Assembly (NCBI RefSeq): GCF_000024545.1
Contig: NC_013947.1
Coordinates: 2,852,001-2,916,000, forward strand
Length of the DNA: 64,000 nucleotides
Source: Stackebrandtia nassauensis DSM 44728
GTDB lineage: Bacteria > Actinomycetota > Actinomycetes > Mycobacteriales > Micromonosporaceae
Reading direction: 5' to 3'
The notes under the pieces were generated by a model. That model made no database searches. It saw only the letters and a program-made list of their open reading frames with translations, and was not told where the DNA came from. The position numbers and the translations under genes were made by a program. Positions 35,536 to 44,718 of this stretch are shown piece by piece. Numbering within the stretch: position 1 is the stretch's first letter; every line of letters begins with the position of its first letter.

Positions 35536-37080
35536 TCAGACTAGCCGGGGGAGCAGGCTCGGAGCGTCGGGGGCGGCGCCATCGCGGATGAGGGACGTGA
35601 TCGCCGCCATGTCGAGGTGGTCGCCCACCAGGTCGGCGAGGGCGTCCAGTTCGGACTCGCGCAGCGCGGCGAAGTCCACTGTGTCGTCGACGGCGAACCG
35701 GTCGCGTCCGGCCAGGGCGGCGGCCCCGGTCAGAAAGGCGCGCCGGAACGCGTCGCAGCCGAAGGCCCCGTGCCAGTGCGTGCCGCTGACCGACCCGAGG
35801 CGGGCGCCCTCGCCGGTGCCGTCGGCGAGCCGGAACATCGAGGCGGCCCCGGCGTCGACGGTGTCGCGGCCGTAGTGGATCTCGTATCCGGACACCGGGA
35901 TGTCGCCGTAGTGTCCCTTGGGGTGGGTGAGGGTCTTGTCGGCGGCGAAGTCGAACTCGGCGGGCAGCAGGCCCAGTCCCGGGACGCTGCCGCGCTTGCT
36001 CTCCACGTCATCGCGGATAACGCGGCCCAGCATCTGGTAGCCGCCGCAGATGCCCAGCAGCGGCTTCCCGGCCTCAGCGTGCGCGCGGATCGCCGTGTCG
36101 AGGCCGTTGTCGCGCAACCATTCCAGGTCATCGACGGTGGACTTCGAGCCGGGGATGACGATCAGGTCGGCCTCGGCGAGATCGGCGGCGCCCGACGTGA
36201 TCCGCACTCGCACGCCCGGTTCGGCGGCCAGCGCCTCCACGTCGGTGGCGTTGGAGATGCGCGGCAACCGCACCACGGCCACCCGCAGCCACTGTTCCCC
36301 TCGGGGTGGTCGGGGACGGCCCAGGACGCCGCCGGCGTCGAGGGCCAGCGAGTCTTCGGCGTCCAGCCACAGGTCCACCAGCCACGGCAGCACCCCGTAC
36401 ACGGGTCGGCCGGTCAGCTCGGTCAGCGAGTCGAGGCCGGGGCGCAGCAGGCCGACGTCGCCGCGGAACTTGTTGACGACGAACCCGGCGATCAACCGCT
36501 GGTCCGCGGGCTCCAACAGCGCCAGGGTTCCGTACAGGGACGCGAACACGCCACCCCGATCGATGTCTCCCACCACAATGGTGGGTATGTCGGCGGTGCG
36601 GGCCAGGCCCAGGTTCACGATGTCGTGGGCCCGCAGGTTGATCTCGGCGGGTGACCCGGCGCCCTCGCAGATCACCACGTCGTAGCGGGACCGCAGCTCA
36701 GTCAGCGACTCGGCGACCACACCCGACAGTTCACGCCGCAGCCTGGGCCAGTTCGCGGCATCGATGGTGCCCCACGGCTTGCCGCGCACCACGATCTGGC
36801 TGGTGTAGTCGGAACCAGGTTTGAGCAGCACGGGGTTGAACGCGACGTCGGGCTCCAGGCCCGCGGCGGCAGCCTGCTTGGCTTGCGCCCGCCCAATCTC
36901 ACCCCCGTCGGCGGTGACGGCGGAGTTGTTGGACATGTTCTGGGCCTTGAACGGCGCCACCCGCACCCCGCGCCGCGCCAAGTACCGGCACAGGCCCGCC
37001 ACGACGGTGCTCTTGCCGGAGTCGGAACACGTCCCGGTCACCAGCAGGGTGCCGGTCAGCTCGCTGAGGTCCACCGCCAC
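35536..37080 (-). CDS. cobQ: Adenosylcobyric acid synthase (glutamine-hydrolysing) CobQ
   Basis: 514 residues. N-terminal ATP-binding dethiobiotin-synthase-like domain ([41 protein letters not shown]) and a C-terminal glutamine amidotransferase domain with the catalytic Cys in [11 protein letters not shown] and His in GTHWHGAFG. It amidates four side chains of adenosylcobyrinic acid a,c-diamide in cobalamin synthesis. No other cobalamin gene is nearby and no cobalamin riboswitch is visible in front of it. Start 37080 fits the family N-terminus. It follows the pirin gene on the same strand after 243 bases containing tandem repeats. Confidence 0.96.
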   Translation of the reverse strand: MAVDLSELTGTLLVTGTCSDSGKSTVVAGLCRYLARRGVRVAPFKAQNMSNNSAVTADGGEIGRAQAKQAAAAGLEPDVAFNPVLLKPGSDYTSQIVVRGKPWGTIDAANWPRLRRELSGVVAESLTELRSRYDVVICEGAGSPAEINLRAHDIVNLGLARTADIPTIVVGDIDRGGVFASLYGTLALLEPADQRLIAGFVVNKFRGDVGLLRPGLDSLTELTGRPVYGVLPWLVDLWLDAEDSLALDAGGVLGRPRPPRGEQWLRVAVVRLPRISNATDVEALAAEPGVRVRITSGAADLAEADLIVIPGSKSTVDDLEWLRDNGLDTAIRAHAEAGKPLLGICGGYQMLGRVIRDDVESKRGSVPGLGLLPAEFDFAADKTLTHPKGHYGDIPVSGYEIHYGRDTVDAGAASMFRLADGTGEGARLGSVSGTHWHGAFGCDAFRRAFLTGAAALAGRDRFAVDDTVDFAALRESELDALADLVGDHLDMAAITSLIRDGAAPDAPSLLPRLV

Positions 37081-37156
37081 AACCTATGCCAGCTACCCAC
37101 CCCCGACGCCGAGCTCACCAACGACGCGAACTTCGTCACCCGCGAGCGATCAGCGA

Positions 37157-37341
37157 GAGTCAAGCCGCATCGGGACGCGTGGCCAGGCTCGCCGTCGCTC
37201 CGCGTGGCTTGAGTTGAGGCCGAGGGCCAAGCCGCTCGGCGACGCTGCCGGGTTCGCCGGCGCTTCGCGCGGCTTGAGCCGGGCCGAGGACCAAACCGCC
37301 GCGAGCCACTGCCGGGCTCGCTGTTAGCCGCGCGGCTTGAG
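37157..37341. repeat. Imperfect 64-bp tandem repeats reaching into the pirin 3' end
   Basis: Three related units end with GCGYGGCTTGAG at about 37213, 37278 and 37341 (periods 65 and 63), each also containing a GCCAAGCCGC/ACCAAACCGC word and CTGCCGGGYTCGC. The last unit overlaps the final six pirin codons. The region 37081-37323 holds no gene that I can support. Confidence 0.7.
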
Positions 37342-38283
37342 TCGGACGTTGGGCAGCCCCGGGGCTGGCAGCGTTTCCTCCCACTGCTCCGGGAACGGTC
37401 CGAAGCGTCCGACGGCGGCGCCCGGCTCGCGAGCGGCCTGCCATTCCTCGCGGAACGCCGCGATCTCGTCGTGGCCGCGGCCGATGAAGTTCCACCACAT
37501 CGTGATCCGCTCGCCCAGCGGAGTGCCGCCCAGCAACAGGATCCGGCAACCGCGCTCGGTCGACAGCTCGAGCCGCGAGTGCCCCGGCGGCCGGTAGACC
37601 AGCTGTCCGGGTCCCGCCGTCAGCCCCGCGAGGGTCACGTCGCCCGAGTCGACCAGCACCCCGTGCTCGTGACCCGGCTCGACGTGCAGGTCCAGCCGAC
37701 CGGGTGGCAGCGTGAGCTCGGCACCCAGCAGCGGCGTGAACGTCGACACCGGCGAGGTCTCGCCCAGCAGCGAGCCCAGGAACACCAGCACGGTGGCCCC
37801 GTCGCGCTCGAACGGTTGGGGAGCGTAGTGCGTGAAACCGGGCGCGGTGAACCGGTCGGATTCGGGCAGCGCCACCCACAGCTGCGCCCCGTGCAGCCTC
37901 CGGGTTCCCGGCATCGAGTACTCCGAATGCGCGATGCCCGACCCGGCGGTCATCAGGTTGAGTTCCCCGGGACGCACCATCGCGTGGTGCCCCGCGGTGT
38001 CGCGGTGCTCGATCTCGCCCTCGAACAGCCACGACACGGTCTGCAACCCCGTGTGCGGGTGACCGTCGACCCGCATCCCGCCGCTGTCGGCCACGTCGTC
38101 GGGCTCATAGTGGTCGACGAAGCACCAGGCGCCGATCAGCGACCGGGACCGCTGCGGCAGCGTGCGCCGCACCGTCATCGCCCGCGGCCCGCCCAGCGGC
38201 ACCTCACGCGGTTCGAGGATCTCCGCGCCGCCGTCGGTGTTCTCGCACCTGACCTCGCGCGGCGCCGTCTCCGGATTGCTCAT
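37324..38283 (-). CDS. Pirin family protein
   Basis: 319 residues from ATG 38283. The N-terminal cupin has the pirin signature and metal ligands: DHYEPDDVADSGGMRVDGHPHTGLQTVSWLFEGEIEHRDTAG, with HPHTGLQT and the later E in GELNLMTAGSGIAHSE. The C-terminal cupin (about 200-290) ends in LLLGGTPLGERITMWWNFIGRGHDEI. Pirins are Fe(II) proteins acting as quercetinases or transcription cofactors; the specific role is unknown. It lies downstream of the siderophore ABC ATPase on the same strand. The last codons are duplicated in tandem repeats past the stop. Confidence 0.92.
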   Translation of the reverse strand: MSNPETAPREVRCENTDGGAEILEPREVPLGGPRAMTVRRTLPQRSRSLIGAWCFVDHYEPDDVADSGGMRVDGHPHTGLQTVSWLFEGEIEHRDTAGHHAMVRPGELNLMTAGSGIAHSEYSMPGTRRLHGAQLWVALPESDRFTAPGFTHYAPQPFERDGATVLVFLGSLLGETSPVSTFTPLLGAELTLPPGRLDLHVEPGHEHGVLVDSGDVTLAGLTAGPGQLVYRPPGHSRLELSTERGCRILLLGGTPLGERITMWWNFIGRGHDEIAAFREEWQAAREPGAAVGRFGPFPEQWEETLPAPGLPNVRLKPRG

Positions 38284-38327
38284 CGCGCCAGCATAGAGCG
38301 CTTCGGACGCCGGGACGGCGGCTCCGG

Positions 38328-39128
38328 TCAGGGCCGCGACCTGGGGAACACCGCCGGGGTCCCGGTGACCGGGTCGGGAACCACGACGCACGGCAGCCCG
38401 AACACCTCCTCCACCAGCTCCGCCGACACCACTTCGGACGGCGGCCCCTGCGCGACGATCGCGCCGTCGCGCATCGCCACCAGGTGGGTCGCGTAGCGCG
38501 CGGCCTGGTTGAGGTCGTGCAGCACCGCCACGATGGTGTGTCCCCGCTGGTGCAAGCGGTTGAACAGGTCCAGCAGTTCCACCTGGTGCGCGATGTCGAG
38601 ATACGTCGTCGGTTCGTCCAGCAGCACCAGTTCGGTCCGCTGCGCCAGCACCATCGCCACCCAGGCCCGCTGCTGCTGCCCGCCCGAAAGCCGGTCCACC
38701 TGCCAGGCACCCAGTTCCGTCAAACTGGTGGCCGCCAAGGCTTCCCGTACCGCCGCCTCGTCGGCCGGGGTCCACTGCCGCAGCAGCCCCTGGTGCGGGT
38801 AGCGGCCCCGCGCCACCAGGTCGGCGACGGTGATGGATTCCGGGATCGCCGAGGACTGCGGCAGCAGCCCCAGCCGCCGGGCGACCTCGCGGGAGCCGTA
38901 CTGCGTGATGGCCCTCCCGTCCAGCACCACCTCGCCCGACTTCGGACGCAGCAGCCGCGCCAACGCCCGCAGCAAAGTGGACTTCCCGCACGCGTTGGGG
39001 CCCACGATGACCGTGAAGCCCCCGTCGGGGACGGACATGCTCAGGTCACGCGACACGATCTTGCCGTCGTAGCCGACGGTCACGTCCACCGCCCGCAGCC
39101 GGGCGCCGTCCATCTTGGTCTCGCTCAC
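38328..39128 (-). CDS. Ferric-siderophore ABC transporter ATPase (FepC-like)
   Basis: 266 residues from GTG 39128, overlapping the permease stop as GTGA (ATG 39113 is an alternative). Walker A GPNACGKST, Q-loop LLPQSS, signature LSGGQQQRAW, Walker B LVLLDEPTTYLDI and the switch His in VLHDLNQAA are all intact. It powers import of an iron chelate through the two permeases upstream in the operon. Confidence 0.96.
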   Translation of the reverse strand: MSETKMDGARLRAVDVTVGYDGKIVSRDLSMSVPDGGFTVIVGPNACGKSTLLRALARLLRPKSGEVVLDGRAITQYGSREVARRLGLLPQSSAIPESITVADLVARGRYPHQGLLRQWTPADEAAVREALAATSLTELGAWQVDRLSGGQQQRAWVAMVLAQRTELVLLDEPTTYLDIAHQVELLDLFNRLHQRGHTIVAVLHDLNQAARYATHLVAMRDGAIVAQGPPSEVVSAELVEEVFGLPCVVVPDPVTGTPAVFPRSRP

Positions 39129-40186
39129 CGACGTCTCCTCGTCTCCTCGATCAGAAGCCACACCAGATAGCCGCCGCCCAGCACCACGGTGATGATGCCC
39201 GCGGGCAGCGCCGCCGGTACCAGGTGCTGGCCGATCAGGTCGGCGGCCAGCAACAGCAGGGCACCGAAGACGGCGGCCCCGCCCAGCGGCACCCCGGGGG
39301 TGCGCATCACCCGCCGGGCGATCTGCGGGGCCGCGAACGCCACGAAGGCGATCGGTCCACTCACGGCAGTGGCCACCGCCGTGGCGGTCACCGCGATCGC
39401 GATCAGGATGAGCCGCAACCGTTCCACGCCGACGCCGAGTCCGGCCGCGGCGTCGTCGCCCAGGTCCAGTTGCCGCAGTCCCGGCGCCAGCACGGCGGAC
39501 ACCGTCCCCAGCAGCGCCACCGCCGCGCACACCACGCCGGTGGCGATCCAGTCCGAACCGGTCAGGTCGCCGTTGCCCCACACCGCGGCACTGACGGCGA
39601 CGTCCAGGTCGGCCACCGTGATCAGCCAGGTGTTGAACGAGGTCAGCACCGCCGACACCGCGATGCCCACGACGATGAGCCGGTAACCCTGCACGCCATG
39701 CCGAAACGCCAGCAGGTAGATCGCGGCGGCGGCGCCGAACGCCCCGACCAGCGCGCCGACGGTGCCCAGGGCGAGGCCGCCCCCGGCCAGTACCGCCATC
39801 GTCAGGTAGCCGGTGAACCCGCCGGTGGAGACGCCGAGGATGTCGGGGCTGGCCAGCGGATTGCGGGTGATGGTCTGGAAGATCGCCCCGGCGCAGCCCA
39901 GCGCGACGCCCAGCGCCAGCGCCATCACCGCGCGGGGTGCCCGCCATTCCAGCACCACAGTGCGGTGGAAGCCGGTCTCCTGTCCGGTGAGGACGGACAG
40001 CACCTCGCCGACGCCGAGGCTCAGCTTGCCGAGCATCAGCGCGGTCACCAGCAGTACGACGATGAGCGCCGTCGCGACCGCCACCGCGAGGGTGGCGCGG
40101 ATCGCCAGCCGGGCCCGCAACGGTCCCAACCGGAGTGTCCAAAACGGTTTGCCGGGCCAGGTTCGGTCCTTCGCGATATCGGTCAC
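39125..40186 (-). CDS. Ferric-siderophore ABC permease (FecCD family) 2
   Basis: 353 residues with about ten membrane helices, typical of FecCD/BtuC permeases: APRAVMALALGVALGCAGAIFQTITRNPLASPDILGVSTG and the coupling region GPIAFVAFAAPQIARRV. It forms the pore with the preceding permease. Its start overlaps the previous stop (ATGA). Confidence 0.95.
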   Translation of the reverse strand: MTDIAKDRTWPGKPFWTLRLGPLRARLAIRATLAVAVATALIVVLLVTALMLGKLSLGVGEVLSVLTGQETGFHRTVVLEWRAPRAVMALALGVALGCAGAIFQTITRNPLASPDILGVSTGGFTGYLTMAVLAGGGLALGTVGALVGAFGAAAAIYLLAFRHGVQGYRLIVVGIAVSAVLTSFNTWLITVADLDVAVSAAVWGNGDLTGSDWIATGVVCAAVALLGTVSAVLAPGLRQLDLGDDAAAGLGVGVERLRLILIAIAVTATAVATAVSGPIAFVAFAAPQIARRVMRTPGVPLGGAAVFGALLLLAADLIGQHLVPAALPAGIITVVLGGGYLVWLLIEETRRRR

Positions 40187-41190
40187 GCCGCCACCTCCCG
40201 ACGCCGTCGGATCAGCACGATCAGCACCGGGGCGCCGACGAAGGCCGTCAGGATCCCGACCGGGATCTCACCCGGCATCATGATGAGCCGACCGGCCACA
40301 TCGGAGGCCAGCAGCAGGATCGGCCCCAGCAGCAGCGAGTACGCGAAGATCCACCGCTGGTCGGCGCCCACCAGCAGCCGCGCGATGTGCGGCACCATCA
40401 GCCCGATGAACAGCAGCGGACCGGCCGCGGCGGTCGCGCCGCCCGCCAGCAGTGTCACCGCGACCACGACCAGCACCCGCACCGTCCGCAACGGCACGCC
40501 GAGCGCCACCGCGACGTCGTCGCCCATCGCCACGGCGTTGAGGGACGGTGACACCGCCGCGGCGATGAGGATGCCCAGGCCGATCAGCGGCAGCACCGGC
40601 AGCAGCACCTCCAGACCCCGGCTGGCGATGGTTCCGGCGTTCCAGCCGCGCATGATGTCGAAGGCGCGTGGGTCGAGCAGCAGCAGTGCCGACACCACTC
40701 CCTGGAGTACCGCCGCCAGTGCGACCCCGGCCAGTGTGAGTCGCGCCGGGTCGATCGGTCCACGTCCGGACGAGCCGATGAGGTAGACCAGCACCGTGAC
40801 CGCCAGGGCGCCCAGCAGTGCGGCCCAACGGTAGTCGGACACGCTGGTCAGGCCCAGCAGCGAGATCGTCACGGCCACGGCGAACGCGGCCCCCGACGTC
40901 ACACCCAGCACGCCCGGGTCGGCGAGCGGGTTGCGAGTCAGCGCCTGGATCAGCATCCCCGACACCCCCAGCGCGGCGCCGACGGCCAGGCCCAGCAGGG
41001 TGCGGGAGCCGCGCAGTTGCCACACGATGTAGGCGTCCCCGGCGGGCGCGTCACCCAGCAGCGCGTCGAGGATCGCGATGGGGGACAAGGGTTTGGAACC
41101 CATCGCGATGCTCAGCAGGCACACCAGCGCCAGGGCCGCGACCACCGGCAGGATCCGCACGGCGCGCGCCGTGGTGGATACAGCCTTCAC
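40183..41190 (-). CDS. Ferric-siderophore ABC permease (FecCD family) 1
   Basis: 335 residues, about ten membrane helices, with LRGSRTLLGLAVGAALGVSGMLIQALTRNPLADPGVLGVTSGAAF and GPLLFIGLMVPHIARLLVG. It begins one base after the lipoprotein gene ends, so they are one operon under the iron box at 42173. Confidence 0.95.
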   Translation of the reverse strand: MKAVSTTARAVRILPVVAALALVCLLSIAMGSKPLSPIAILDALLGDAPAGDAYIVWQLRGSRTLLGLAVGAALGVSGMLIQALTRNPLADPGVLGVTSGAAFAVAVTISLLGLTSVSDYRWAALLGALAVTVLVYLIGSSGRGPIDPARLTLAGVALAAVLQGVVSALLLLDPRAFDIMRGWNAGTIASRGLEVLLPVLPLIGLGILIAAAVSPSLNAVAMGDDVAVALGVPLRTVRVLVVVAVTLLAGGATAAAGPLLFIGLMVPHIARLLVGADQRWIFAYSLLLGPILLLASDVAGRLIMMPGEIPVGILTAFVGAPVLIVLIRRRREVAA

Positions 41191-41191
41191 C

Positions 41192-42136
41192 TCAGTCTTT
41201 GCCAGCCGATTCGAGTTCCGGCAGCAGCCGTTCGATGAAGTAGTCGAAGCTCAACGGCCCGGGACTGTTGGTGGCGCTGGCCAGCGGGAGGTCGACCCAC
41301 AGCAGCGCGCCGGTGGTGTTGGCGGGCAGGTCCTTGAACCGCGGGTCGTCCTCGACGTCCTTCTTGAGACCGTCGGGATCCCAGATCGCCAGCACGTCGG
41401 CGTCGAGTTGCTCGATCTGTTCCTCGGAGACGGCGGCGTCGGTGTTCTGGTCGTTGTCCTGGTTGTCGGCGGCCTTCAGGCCGAAACACTCCATCCAGCT
41501 GCCGTTGCCGAACCGGAACTGGCCCTTCTCGCTGGCCACGTACTGGTACTTCTTGCCGTCGAGACCGGGCAGCTTCTTGCGCGCCTTTTCGCAGGTGCCG
41601 TCCACGTTGGACACGAGCTTCTTCCCGTCGTTGCCGGTCAACTCGCCCAGCGCCACGGTGACCTTGTCCCAGTCGTCGTTGCCCGCGCCCAGACCCGGGA
41701 AGGTGGGGGCGACGTCGGTGAGTTGCTTGTAGACGTGCTCGGCGATGTTCCAGGTGGCCCCGACGATGAGGTCGGGTTCGTGGGCGCCGATGGCCTCCGG
41801 GTCGGCGGCACCCGAGGGGGTGAGCTCGGGGTCGAGCTTCCCGGTGAAGACGCCGTCCAGCCACGGGTACATCTGGTCGATCTCCTTTTGGCTGGTGGCG
41901 ACGGCTTTGGGCTGGATGCCCAGTTCGACCAGGATCTCGGCGGCCTGCACCGTCAGCGCGACGACCCGCTTGGGTTCGCCCTCGACGGTGACCTTGCCGT
42001 AGGCGCCCTTCACCGTGACGCCGGAGCCGTCGGCCTCGTCGCCGCCGCCACCGCAGGCCGCCAACGTCGCCGCCAGTGCCAGACCCGCGCATCCGGCGAG
42101 CAATCGCCGCCCGACCGCGCCCGCACGTGTGTTCAT
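41192..42136 (-). CDS. Iron-siderophore ABC transporter substrate-binding lipoprotein
   Basis: 314 residues. Lipobox LAAC near residue 28. Type III (FecB/FhuD-like) binding fold: PKRVVALTVQAAEILVELGIQPKAVA, DPEAIGAHEPDLIVGATWN and LLWVDLPLA. A pair of cysteines in DGTCEKARKK and MECFGL may form a disulfide. Captures a ferric siderophore outside the membrane. First gene of the operon and directly downstream of an IdeR/DtxR box, so it is expected to be induced by iron starvation. Confidence 0.94.
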   Translation of the reverse strand: MNTRAGAVGRRLLAGCAGLALAATLAACGGGGDEADGSGVTVKGAYGKVTVEGEPKRVVALTVQAAEILVELGIQPKAVATSQKEIDQMYPWLDGVFTGKLDPELTPSGAADPEAIGAHEPDLIVGATWNIAEHVYKQLTDVAPTFPGLGAGNDDWDKVTVALGELTGNDGKKLVSNVDGTCEKARKKLPGLDGKKYQYVASEKGQFRFGNGSWMECFGLKAADNQDNDQNTDAAVSEEQIEQLDADVLAIWDPDGLKKDVEDDPRFKDLPANTTGALLWVDLPLASATNSPGPLSFDYFIERLLPELESAGKD

Positions 42137-42172
42137 CTCATCGACCTTCCTGACCAGGGGGAACCGCAGAAG

Positions 42173-42191
42173 AAAGCCTAGCCTAACCTAA
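42173..42191 (-). promoter_or_regulatory. IdeR/DtxR iron box
   Basis: On the coding strand the 19 bases read TTAGGTTAGGCTAGGCTTT, matching about 15 of 19 positions of the DtxR/IdeR consensus TTAGGTTAGGCTAACCTAA; the right half is the weaker. It lies 37 bases before the lipoprotein start. Confidence 0.85.
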
Positions 42192-42331
42192 CTTTCTCGC
42201 GGTCCGGGCGCGGCCAGCGGACCGGGAAACCGGTTGCCTTCGTACAGTGGCGGACTTGACTTTAGTTGGGCGCGAACGCTTCGCAGAGTGAATACCTTGT
42301 AGGCAACCGAGCCCGATCCTAAGGAGGCCCG

Positions 42332-43804
42332 ATGCGGGCGCGAAACCGAACACTGGTGGCCACGATGATCGCCGTCGGCCTGACGGCAGCGGTGATACCG
42401 CTGGTGGCGGGTGCCGACGCCGAGGCCGCGGGCGAGCTGAAATGGGGCGACTGCGCCGACAACGACGTCGTGGAGGACGCCGAACCCACCGAGATTCCCA
42501 AGGATCTGGAATGCGCCGAGGTGACGGTGCCGGTCGACCGGGACGACCCTGACCGCACCGTGGCCATCCAGATCTCCCGGCTCCCCTACACAGGGGAGGG
42601 TGAGTCGAAGGGTTCGGTGACCGTGGTGCCCGGCGGCCCGGGCGGAGCGGGCACGTCCGACCTGATCTCGGCCGGTGACACGTTCAAGAACCTGCGTGAA
42701 CACTTCAATGTGGTCGGATACGACCCCCGGGGTCACTACCTGGACAAGAACATGCCGATGGAGGACTGCCTGAACAACGGTCCCGAGTTCGCCGCGCCCA
42801 AGACCCGAAAGGAGTTCGACAAGGTACACGCCAAACAGCGGGCGGCCATCGACAAGTGCCGCGACCACGATCCACAACTGTTCGACAGCCTCAACTCCCT
42901 GACCCAGGCCGAAGACCTGGACGCGGTCCGCGAGGCCATCGGCGAGGAGAAGCTCAACGCCCACGCCACCTCCTACGGCGGCACCATCGTCCAGGCATAC
43001 GCCCGCACCTTCCCCGAGCGGGTGCGGACCATGTACGTGGACGGCGCCTCATCGCACGACCAGAAGATCGCCGACGCCGAGAAGACCTACTTCGAGGTGC
43101 GGGAGGACCTGTTCGGCAGGTTCGTCAAGTGGTGCGACGGCGACGCTGACTGCGCACTGTCGGGTGAGGACGTACCGGCGGTGTGGCAGAAGCTGTTGGC
43201 CGACGCCGACAAGTCGCCGATCCCGGTGCCCGACCACGAAGGCGTGAGTTTCAACGGCCACGATCTGCAAGGCTCCGCCGCCATCCTCACCAATAAGGAC
43301 GACCGCTGGCCGGACCTGGCCAAGGCCATCGTGGAGGCACGCGACGAGAACAAGGCGTCGATCTTCGGCAAACTCGGACTGGTCAAGGGCCGCAAGGCAT
43401 TCTCCCCGGCCAGGGGAGTAGCCGTCCATTGCGGTGACGGCCGCGGCTACGACGACTACCAGCAGTACCGGGAAGGGCGGAAACGCGGCGAACGGCTGTC
43501 GCCCAACTTCCCGGAGGTGCGCGTCAACCGCGGCATCTTCTGCGTCGACTTCGACGCGCCGGTGTCAAACCCACCGGCACCCATGCCCGGGGACGAACTG
43601 CCGCCGATCCTGGGAGCGGCGGCGGCCAATGAGGACGACGTCCACCGCATCACCGATCAGGTCCCGGGCTCCCGGCTGCTGCGCTACGAGGGCTACGGCC
43701 ACGGCTTGTACGTCACGGGAAACGAGTGCGTCATCAAGCACGCCGACAGGTACTTCGTGGACGGCACTCTCCCCGACGAGGGCGTAACCTGCCCGAAGGA
43801 GTGA
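42332..43804 (+). CDS. Secreted alpha/beta hydrolase of the tripeptidyl aminopeptidase (TAP) type
   Basis: 490 residues with a signal peptide (1-33, cleavage after AEA). An oxyanion segment VVPGGPGGAG, a DPRG motif, and a nucleophile Ser214 in ATSYGG; the usual first Gly of GxSxG is Ala. The C-terminal TAP-like domain includes YEGYGHGLYVTGNEC with the catalytic His. Streptomyces relatives remove tripeptides from protein N-termini outside the cell. Several conserved cysteines suit an exported enzyme. An AGGAGG site precedes the ATG. The nitrilase-family gene starts 15 bases later, so the pair may be an operon. Confidence 0.87.
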   Translation: MRARNRTLVATMIAVGLTAAVIPLVAGADAEAAGELKWGDCADNDVVEDAEPTEIPKDLECAEVTVPVDRDDPDRTVAIQISRLPYTGEGESKGSVTVVPGGPGGAGTSDLISAGDTFKNLREHFNVVGYDPRGHYLDKNMPMEDCLNNGPEFAAPKTRKEFDKVHAKQRAAIDKCRDHDPQLFDSLNSLTQAEDLDAVREAIGEEKLNAHATSYGGTIVQAYARTFPERVRTMYVDGASSHDQKIADAEKTYFEVREDLFGRFVKWCDGDADCALSGEDVPAVWQKLLADADKSPIPVPDHEGVSFNGHDLQGSAAILTNKDDRWPDLAKAIVEARDENKASIFGKLGLVKGRKAFSPARGVAVHCGDGRGYDDYQQYREGRKRGERLSPNFPEVRVNRGIFCVDFDAPVSNPPAPMPGDELPPILGAAAANEDDVHRITDQVPGSRLLRYEGYGHGLYVTGNECVIKHADRYFVDGTLPDEGVTCPKE

Positions 43805-43819
43805 CGAAGGAGGCGGCAC

Positions 43820-44638
43820 ATGACCGAACCGGGAACCCTGCTCGTCGGGTGCGTGCAAATGCGTTCGGACCTCGACCCGGGGGAGAACCTGCGGCAGTGC
43901 CTGCGCTACCTCGACGAGGCACGCACGGCGGGCGTGGACCTGCTGATCTTCCCCGAGACCGTGTCCAGTCGCGTCGACGACCCGTCGCGAGCCCCGCAAG
44001 CAGAAAGCCTCGACGACGGATTCGTCGCCGGACTGGCAAAGGCCACCGAGGGGCTGGACTTGACCGTGATCGCCGGGGTCACCGAAACCCACGACGACCG
44101 TCCATTCAATACTCTTGTGGCACTGCGCGACGGACAGCGAGTCGCGCGGTACCGCAAGATCCACCTGTACGACGCCTGCGCGATGGCCGAGTCGGACACC
44201 ATCGCGCCCGGCGACGGTCCGGTGTCGACCTTCGCCGTGAAGGGTTTCGAGGTCGGCATGATGACCTGTTACGACATCAGGTTCCCCGAGCTGTCGCGGT
44301 TGTTGGCCGAACGTGGCGCCGACCTGCTGGCCGTGCCCACCTCGTGGGTGCGGGGGCCGCTCAAGGAGGAGCACTGGACGACCTTCTGCAAGGCCCGCGC
44401 CTTGGAGAACACGGTCTACCTCGCGGGGGCCTGCCAGACCGGTGGCAGTCGGGTGGGATTGACGAGTGTGGTCGCACCCGACGGGGTAATCGTTTCCCGG
44501 CTGGCGCAGCACGAGGGCCTGGTGACCGCCAGGATCGGGCGCGACGCCCTGACCGCTGCCCGGGAGGCGTTCCCGCTGCTGGAGCAGCGACGTTTCGCGA
44601 TCTCGCCCGAGATCACGCCGCATCCGACGGCGGACTGA
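43820..44638 (+). CDS. Carbon-nitrogen hydrolase (nitrilase/omega-amidase family)
   Basis: 272 residues with the catalytic triad Glu46 (LIFPETV), Lys113 (YRKIHLYD) and Cys150 (MTCYDIRFPE). The CYDxRFPE context is that of the Nit1/Nit2-like branch (omega-amidases, deaminated-glutathione amidase, or deaminase-like amidohydrolases), not of nitrile-cleaving enzymes. It hydrolyses an amide of a small carboxylic acid in the cytoplasm. A GAAGGAGG ribosome site lies upstream. The 3' end, including the stop context, is echoed in 34-bp tandem repeats just downstream. Confidence 0.92.
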   Translation: MTEPGTLLVGCVQMRSDLDPGENLRQCLRYLDEARTAGVDLLIFPETVSSRVDDPSRAPQAESLDDGFVAGLAKATEGLDLTVIAGVTETHDDRPFNTLVALRDGQRVARYRKIHLYDACAMAESDTIAPGDGPVSTFAVKGFEVGMMTCYDIRFPELSRLLAERGADLLAVPTSWVRGPLKEEHWTTFCKARALENTVYLAGACQTGGSRVGLTSVVAPDGVIVSRLAQHEGLVTARIGRDALTAAREAFPLLEQRRFAISPEITPHPTAD

Positions 44639-44642
44639 CGTT

Positions 44643-44710
44643 GGGCCAGCCGCGAGAGTCCAGCCGGACTGACCCCGGGCCAGCTGCGAGCGTCCACGCG
44701 AGTTGACGCC
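44643..44710. repeat. Two imperfect 34-bp tandem repeats after the nitrilase gene
   Basis: Units at 44643-44676 and 44677-44710 both begin GGGCCAGC and continue GCGAGMGTCCA, and a partial third begins at 44711. The words GGACTGACGTT, GGACTGACCCC and AGTTGACGCC echo the last codon and stop of the nitrilase gene. They fill the gap between two convergent genes. Confidence 0.65.
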
Positions 44711-44718
44711 GGGCCGCG

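Noticed and set aside
35433-37323. Cobalamin riboswitch near cobQ
   Set aside because: I looked for a B12-box-like element and a long structured leader before cobQ; the upstream 243 bases are tandem repeats of the pirin end and show no such box.
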